From: Breviolum minutum Mf 1.05b.01
Lineage: Eukaryota; Sar; Dinophyceae; Suessiales; Symbiodiniaceae
Assembly: GCA_000507305.1 (NCBI GenBank)
Contig: DF241519.1
Coordinates: 1-64,000 of the forward strand
Length of the DNA: 64,000 nucleotides
Direction of reading: 5' to 3'
Shown: positions 56,651-64,000 of the stretch, piece by piece
Position numbering within the stretch: the first letter of the stretch is position 1
Layout of the letters: each line of letters starts with the position of its first letter
The notes under the pieces: generated by a model
Databases searched by the model: none
Seen by the model: only the letters and a program-made list of their open reading frames with translations
Told to the model about the DNA's origin: nothing
Position numbers and translations under genes: made by a program

Positions 56651-57004
56651 GTGGTCATAGCCCAAGAAAGCATTGTGTACATGATCCACCCATCAACCAT
56701 TCATCATGGAATCCCTATGTTTAGACAGATGACCAGAGGATGCGGATTTTTCGCAAGGATATGGCCAGAATATCCCTCTATAGACGTACAATGTACCGTA
56801 CAACAAAAAAACTTCAAAAAAGGAGGGCATGAGCCGACAGGTTCTGGTGGTTGCACGGATTTGAATTTCATCATTGCATTGCATGGTGGAAAAGGAAGGG
56901 TTGTCAAATTTGTTGGGTCTAATGCAATCGGCCCACGATTGCAAGTGGATTTTTTACAAGACAAATTCCGTATGACATGGGCTTTTTCTGCTATACAATC
57001 CTAA
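56651..57004 (+). CDS. Candidate terminal exon, unknown protein
   Basis: After GATATTTTGCAG (ending 56650) a 117-codon frame reads VVIAQESIVYMIHPSTIHHG, then FARIWPEYPSIDVQCTVQQK, GGCTDLNFIIALHGGKGRVV and QVDFLQDKFRMTWAFSAIQS, and ends at TAA. The alternation of strands and Gly turns resembles a beta-rich fold. Acceptor quality is good. The length alone is near chance, so confidence is moderate. Upstream exons are not identified. Confidence 0.45.
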   Translation: MVIAQESIVYMIHPSTIHHGIPMFRQMTRGCGFFARIWPEYPSIDVQCTVQQKNFKKGGHEPTGSGGCTDLNFIIALHGGKGRVVKFVGSNAIGPRLQVDFLQDKFRMTWAFSAIQS

Positions 57005-57177
57005 CCCGGATTTCTGCCAACTGTACTCCCCGAAAACTAACATATCCCCTGAAAATGGTTGGTTGGAAGATGAAATGTCCTTATAAAATGGTCCCTTTTC
57101 ATGGGACATGTTAGTTTTCCGTGGTGTAAATTAGGTTGATAGGAATCGGTTTAAGTGTTTCTTCGCTTAGATCTCAG

Positions 57178-57836
<659 letters not shown>

Positions 57837-60800
57837 ACCGCCAGGAGCTATGCAAGATGGGCCCAAAAAAACCAGTTATAACTACCCTCACCATCGTTTT
57901 TAAGGGGCTGAAAGTTGACCCCGAAAATACATGGCCTCAGGTCTATGAGTTTCACTGGGTAGTTATAACCCTACACTGGCCCTAGTAGGGGCCCATCCTC
58001 TATAGGTGAAATATCTCCAGATTCCCAAAACCTAACATCTCCAGATTCCCATCCGCAAGATGATTATTTGGTGAGGCCGCAGATTCCCCAAGGACCTTTT
58101 GGAGGTCCATTTTTTCCAGTTCCCAAAACCCCGTAGTGAAACACTACGCGAGATGAAATCCCTGGAAAAATAATATGCAGTATATATATATATATATGTA
58201 TATGTGTGTATATACAGTATGGACAGTATGTATCTACAGTATATCAATATCATCTAGTGACCTAGTTATCTTCCATCAACCGTACCCTTGCCCCTGAAAA
58301 CGAACGAATTTCCCCTGAAAGTTGATGGTTGGAAGATGCTTGATTTCCCATAAAAAGTGGTCCAAATATCAGGTGACAACCCTTCATTTGATGGCTGTGC
58401 CCCGCCTGTGAAGCCGAGGGCAATGTCAAGTGTCCGGCAAGGACTGCCGTAAGAAAGTTGATCGATCAACAAAAGGGGGGGGGGGGGAAAAACGGTCAAA
58501 AGCTGCCTGAAAAGGGAAAAAATCCTCGCAAACAAACTGCTTTTTTTCTTGCGGATTCAAATAGTTTGGATGGAAATGTCGCAACACATCCGGATATTTT
58601 TGGTTGTGCGTTTTTTTTTTAGATGAAAAACATTGTAAGTTCTATCTAGATAAAATGATGAACATCGATCAACCTCTTAGAGCAAAGTGTGTTTTCAAAC
58701 TGAACCAACCAGCTCAAGTGCTGGAAGCTTGGCTGATATATGGCAGCGGACCAGGTTAGGATATTCGGATTCCGAATCAAGGAGATATCAAAATGTCTTA
58801 TCAAGATCTTCCGAGAAACCTGGAGATTATACATACTTCAGACATCTTCACCAAGAGTCTTGTGAAGAATGGTGCTTTTTTCGTGTCGTGCTTAAACAAC
58901 TCCCACATTGCTTCACCAACCACCGACACATGTCAAAGTCGATGTCGCAGGTCGTAAGAACCACATCTGTTCCAACATCATGGGGTCACTTGGAGGATCA
59001 TCCCATTAGATGTAAGTAGTGAGTAACACCCCATTTATAAGCCCCTTCCACAACCCGATCCTTATTCGGGGGTCATGGGGTCATTGGATTCCCAAAATCA
59101 TCATCGAGGGGCTTTGTGGGCAAGTGGCCCCTATCATCGAAATCTGGCGATGTTTGAAGTGTTTTGCTACCTATGGCAACCTTATAAGCTGGGGAGTGTA
59201 AATGAACCTACTGTTGACAGAAGATCCTGCGTTCACCAGTTGGGGATGGTAGTTTATCCCATTATTGATACGGTTTTATAAATCCCAGCTGGTTGTTTGG
59301 GATTTCAACTAGTCTAGTTGCCAAAAAGATATGATCCGAGCAACAGTTTTCAAAGCTTTTAGCTGTACTTCTCCAGTGAGTGAAAAAAAACTTTCTCGAA
59401 CATCTAGCCTCCCTGAAAACTAAGATGTCCCCTGAAAATCGATGGTTGGAAGATGTATTCCCTACTGAAATGGTCACTTTTTAGAGGAAATGTTAGTTTT
59501 CAGGGGAGGACCCTGCCTGAAACTAGGCTTTAAACCTTATCTCAATCTCCTTTCAGGGATTCTAAACATGGCCTCTGAATTGCGGGCGTAATAAAATCTT
59601 TTTTGTACACGGAGGGAAAAAAAAATAGGCCGAAATCCCTAAAGGAAATTCGGCCTATCCAACCATCCATTTCCAGGTGCAAACTTGCTGTTAGTTTCAG
59701 GGAGGGTAACTCATCACTTAAACTTCTAGAGACCTATAGCTTCTCCACTGCAAACGTTTCAGAAAACCCAGGGTCACGACTGACGTTGCGATTTTTTTTT
59801 GCTGACCAAGACCGGGTCCTTCGGGTCAGGCTTTTAACAAGGCTCAACCTCTTTGAGAGGTGCCTTGTTTGGTTGTCATTTCTCTGAACGACCACACCGT
59901 ACAGTATTGGCAAGGGAAAACCCTTGGGATGAGATAGCTGTAGCTGTAAACACCACCCCTGTTGGAGCCCGGCTGGAGCCCGGCTGAAAGGGGATTGGGA
60001 CCCAATACTCACGTGATATAAGATGTATATAGGGTTGAGTAAGGGGCCCCCATCCCAAGAGTTTTCCCACCAGTTCCCTATGAAAGTACTTGAGCGGAGA
60101 GGAGAGACAAGTTCTGATCCTGAAGGACATGTTCAGTTTGTACTGCCAAATGCGAAAGAAACACAAGATATCAGTTGAAATTAAACTGATGATGTATACA
60201 GTAACTCAAATTTTGTAAGTATCTGATCATATGCCCCAAAAAAAGGCCAGGTATCTATATCAAGATTTTCAGAAATCAACAAACGAATCTAGCAGTAGCA
60301 AATTTTCTGATACCTCGGGCCCTATGGTTTGGCCCCTGTGGTGGTGGAGGGTTTTTTGGCAGCTTAGCAGCGGGAACCAGGAAAAAATACTGACCGATAT
60401 GCGTATATCAGATAAAATATACCCTCTGGTAAACTAACATGGCAATGGAATATCCGGATGTTTAATAGGAAATACATCTTCAAAGGGTCCATTTTCTATT
60501 GGTATGTTAGTTTACCGGATTGTTTGCTGCCATGATCCTGTCCATTCAAGCCGCCCACACTGGTCTTGCAAAAAAAATAAAACACTCCCACACTGAAGAT
60601 CGATCTATTTCAGGACTTTGTCTGTTCATGTTCGTGATGGTGTACTGTACTACTCCGCCGTCTCAAAATGTTCGAAACTCCATGTTGGCACCCAAGGAAA
60701 TGATTTTAGCTTAGTAGAAGACAACAGGAGTCGTGGAGTCAACCCGGTCAAACACCCAAGTTGAACAGCTCGAAACCCAAAAATTGATGCAGTTTTCCAA

Positions 60801-62978
60801 GTTCGTTCGGTTCATGTCCGGACACTTCCTTTTCGGAAAGCCATTTTTCAGAGTTTCACCATTCGTGAAAAACTTTGGGGAATCTATGTTTTTTGTTCCT
60901 CCTTTTTGGCAAAAAGACCTCACCCAACGTCACTGTTCTTTGACTGGATACATCTAAAAAAGGGCTCGAAGCTTGACTGAATCCTCTCACTACCCATGTA
61001 CAGGCCTACGTTGCTGGCACAAAACAGCAACGCACGCAATTCAAAGATTTCTGTGAGTATGCACCCATCGTCCAAAAACATGGAAATCACAAAAAAACAA
61101 AAAAAACTGCTTAAAATCGTCTCACTGAAGCCAAAAAAAAGATTCTCCTCTGAAAATTCCTGTCATCTCACATCCTGGTTGTTTTTCTGGAGATTCCCAT
61201 CTTTTTGGAGAAGCCAAAACATGCCCAAAAAAACCAATGTTTTACAAGGGACCGTTAACAATCCCACAATCGCTGCACCAAGCCAAGGTTTCAGGCTCGG
61301 TTTTGTTTGAAAGAGTCCCGCAGATTTCATGTGAGGAAAAACGGTTCGTTTAAATCCCACTAGACACACCAACAAAGGGGCAGCATCTACAGTGGAGATA
61401 GAGTTTTCAGGTGGTCTCTTTTTTTGGCTTTTTTTGGTTGGTTCAATTTGTTTGATACTCCTTAGTCCTTGATACTCCATACCAAACGACACCGGCTGCT
61501 AATTTTAACGGATCGCTCAAGTTTCAGAGGTGTGTTTTTTCACTTTTCACCACCACTTTTAACAGTGAGTCGGCATAAAATTGCGGTCGACCCTATCAAC
61601 GTATCTCCCTGTTCTATGATACCCCTTTTCTCATGGGAAATCAGAAGATTTAAAAGGCCCTTGATGGTGACTCCAATCGGCTGAGAAAAATTCTGGTTTT
61701 GATAAGCACACTTGACACATTCTTGTGAAACTGTATGAACTAGGAGACACTCCCCTTTATGGGGTACCCTTAGATTCCCTGGATTCAATATTTCTAGAGG
61801 TGAAAAAAGAGAAACCACAACAACTGCGCCAGTGACTCATTGCTCTTTCTGAATGCTGGGCGTCTTCACTTTGGTTGATGCGAACCACATGGAAAAACTG
61901 ATGCAATTGAAGGCACGGTGCGCGGTTTGCACCTATGCAAGTGTGAGAGCACCGTTCTTCTAACTGTCTCCCCCCGAAAAAAGAAGTGCCTGAATAGCGT
62001 CAAAAATGAAGAATCCGTCCCAGTGCTACAAAAATCTTAGAATCACATAATATGTGCTGATCACATTGTTTTTTAAAGCATAAAAGCTGAATCCACATTT
62101 TTTGAGGCATTTTGTTTGAGGCATCATCAACTTCGCCACAAATTTCGCGAAGATTTCGCAAAAAAAGGGGAGAAAATCTTCGGCCCAAAAAACCGTCAGA
62201 CTTTGTCGATGGCACGGGGAATGTGGTGGAAATGCTCATGGATGGCGTCCTCAAAGGCGATCAATTTTTTTTTTTCGGTCGGAAGGCACGTGGCTGGCAA
62301 AACCCTCGACAAAAATCCACACGTTCTTGGAATTTACCCTCTTGGGAACTAAGATAGCCATGGAAAATCCACCATTTTTGATGGTATTTACCAGGAAAGA
62401 CAGGAAAGATGGGGATGTTCATGGGCTATGTTAGTTTCAGGGAGAGTATTTTGTTGAAAGGAGAAAAAACCAGGTGTTTTTTTCATCCTATTTTGTTGGA
62501 TTGGAGAACATTTCTTTGTGTCAGGATTGTATTGTTGAAAGACTATATGCAGGTTAACAGTTTTGACGATTTCATGGATTGCCATCCAAGTGGTGGAATT
62601 TTTGACATAGGCCCCAGGAATGTATCCCCCAAAAAGAAAACCGCCCAACACAGACGGCAGATCTCTTTTGGGGGGCAGAAAAAACCACAGTTTTTTGCAA
62701 TTGCATGGATTGCCGACAGTCAAGTGGCAACATTAAAAATGTCAGGAAGCCCAAAGGCAGAAGTCCCATTTTTTTTCTCGTTCTGCACAACGAATCAAAC
62801 TATGAAAAAATAATCCACCCAAAATGTTCTGTGTTTACTTCCAAAAATCATTTATATATACTGTATATATATATATCCCCAATGTTCTTCTGTTTTTTTT
62901 CACCCTTCAACATCTTACTTACTTCTACCCAGTCTACCACGCACTTGTCATGTAAAAACCCGAGACACTGCCACCATC
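57837..62978. other. Mostly elements, with weak exon candidates
   Basis: Elements include about 57810-57985 (CCAGTTATAACTACCC pieces), 59407-59510, about 59510-59710, 60420-60520 (CCCTCTGGTAAACTAACAT ends) and 62337-62450, plus a family A half at about 58989-59060 and a family B copy at about 59207-59310. Possible exons: 61004-61052 on + (perfect borders TACAG and GTGAGT, but all three frames open) and about 62195-62275 on minus (LIAFEDAIHEHFHHIPRAID, then a GTCTGA donor). I could not join either one to a partner. Confidence 0.45.
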
Positions 62979-63657
62979 ATGGGCACTGCCGGCTTGGCAT
63001 ATTTGGCCAAGACCTGGCAGCTCCAAAAAACCAGGCAACTTTCAATGGAGTGAAATGATTAACCCTTATAAATGGCCGAAAATAAATGGGTTTCACTGGA
63101 GTTATAACTTACCCTACTTATATTTGAAGGGGCCCCTAAATAATATAGTTGTAAATGGATAGAATTATATATATATATAAATATGGTTTGATGGAGCGAA
63201 ATAACCCCTATACGTAAGGTGTTTTGTTCACCCCAGTGAAACGAATTGACTTTCGGACATTTTTTTCGGGATGATTTAAAGCTCCATTTGTTTCCGATCG
63301 GCTTGGGGGCCCACCTGTTCCCAAGCAAACACTGTATATCCAAACCAACGGGACCCATACAGGTCGAGGATGCTTCAGAAGCCTGGTTTACAAAAAAAAA
63401 CGTTGAAAATTCACATGGTTCCTGAAATTCGTTACCTCCCGGCCCCCAAAAAGCAAGCCAAGGATCCGTTTTTCCGTAAAAACCATCATGAATTTCAGGG
63501 GGATAAGCTCGCTGCTAAACCTCCAGGGACCCTGAGAGTTGGAACCCCTGTCCATAAGCGGGACCCATATCATGCCCATACACCGGTTGGGGCGTCTTAT
63601 GGGAGTCATATGGGAATGGGGGGTCTCACTATCCGGGGTGAAACCAAGTTGGTGTAG
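62979..63657 (+). CDS. Small basic protein of 121 residues, two exons, unknown family
   Basis: Exons are 62979-63049 and 63363-63657. The GTGAAA donor and CATACAG acceptor join in frame (GA + G gives Glu). The protein starts MGTAGLAYLAKTWQLQKTRQ and continues KTLKIHMVPEIRYLPAPKKQ, AKDPFFRKNHHEFQGDKLAA and GTLRVGTPVHKRDPYHAHTP. It ends with the Gly-rich VGASYGSHMGMGGLTIRGET and KLV. The ATG lies 47 bases after a strong T/C-rich acceptor (TTCTACCCAG), suitable for a spliced leader. The 313-nt intron contains an element whose flanks both read AGTGAAA (63049-63055 and about 63235-63241). It looks like a complete compact gene. Its basic, Pro/Gly-rich make-up could suit a ribosome- or organelle-associated protein, but I do not recognise it. 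Confidence 0.62.
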
Positions 63658-64000
63658 TTGGTCCCAAACCTTGCGGAAAATGCTCACAGCAAGAAACACC
63701 CAATTGCTGTAGCGAAAAAAATGGGGAAACAGCTTCTGCCCTTTCCCAAACTAACATAGCCCTTGAAAATAGGCCTTCCCAAAATTGCAATCATTCGCTG
63801 ATGCTCAAGGCACTTCAGTAAAAAAGACAAGATTCGAAGATGTAATTCCCATACGGTTGATGGAAAAAAAAACTGCACCACCTGGGATGGTGCTAAAACT
63901 TTGTAAATAATGAGGTAAACTACCAACTCAACTGGTGCATTTCTTTGTTTTTGACGATATGATATGCTCAGGATTTCTTTGTGGTATTTTTGTGTGTTTT

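Overview
The window looks like nuclear DNA of a protist, most probably a dinoflagellate. Pointers are: compact multi-exon genes whose introns use GT-AG but also GC-AG and GA-AG borders; a tandem pair of near-identical genes; a spliced-leader-like relic (CATTTTTGGCTCAG) just upstream of both copies; and dense short inverted-repeat elements in introns and intergenic DNA. There are no bacterial operons, rRNAs or tRNAs that I can support. Only a small part of the window is coding. Open frames up to about 150 codons arise by chance at this length and composition, so most long frames mean nothing, while several real exons are short and lack an ATG.

Layout. 0-5.5 kb: short candidate exons on the + strand among inverted-repeat elements. 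5.5-17.5 kb: mostly elements, homopolymers and microsatellites, with one GC-rich candidate exon at 13.3 kb. 17.6-20.6 kb: two tandem copies of a three-exon cytochrome b5 gene (81 aa). 20.6-23.7 kb: elements. 23.7-28.7 kb: a five-exon OGFOD1/Tpa1-type 2-oxoglutarate oxygenase relative whose iron and 2OG ligands appear lost; one of its introns is exactly a repeat element flanked by a 4-bp target duplication. 30-41 kb: a different-looking zone, poor in elements, with decayed coding fragments mainly on the minus strand, ended by a ~0.9 kb segment duplicated at 30.1 and 39.5 kb. 41-51 kb: further exon fragments, a decayed gene at 46.5-47.4 kb and a small membrane protein at 48.9-49.6 kb. 53.5-54.4 kb: an intronless permuted-papain-fold protein with a C-terminal CaaX box, flanked by 243-bp direct repeats. 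56.6-57.9 kb: more exon candidates. 63.0-63.7 kb: a clean two-exon gene for a 121-aa protein.

The most interesting theme is the link between elements and introns. In nearly every intron that I can place confidently, the first 2-5 bases of the intron are repeated at the start of the next exon, as expected if introns arose by insertion of elements that duplicate a G-initial target (introners). The best case is intron 3 of the OGFOD1-like gene, because the same element lies elsewhere in the window outside any exon. At least ten families of short inverted-repeat elements are present, most bounded by TA, and one family carries a 5' splice consensus in one arm and a branch-point-like TACTAAC in the other, in both orientations. 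All functional calls rest on reading the sequence by eye and on remembered family motifs; no search was run.
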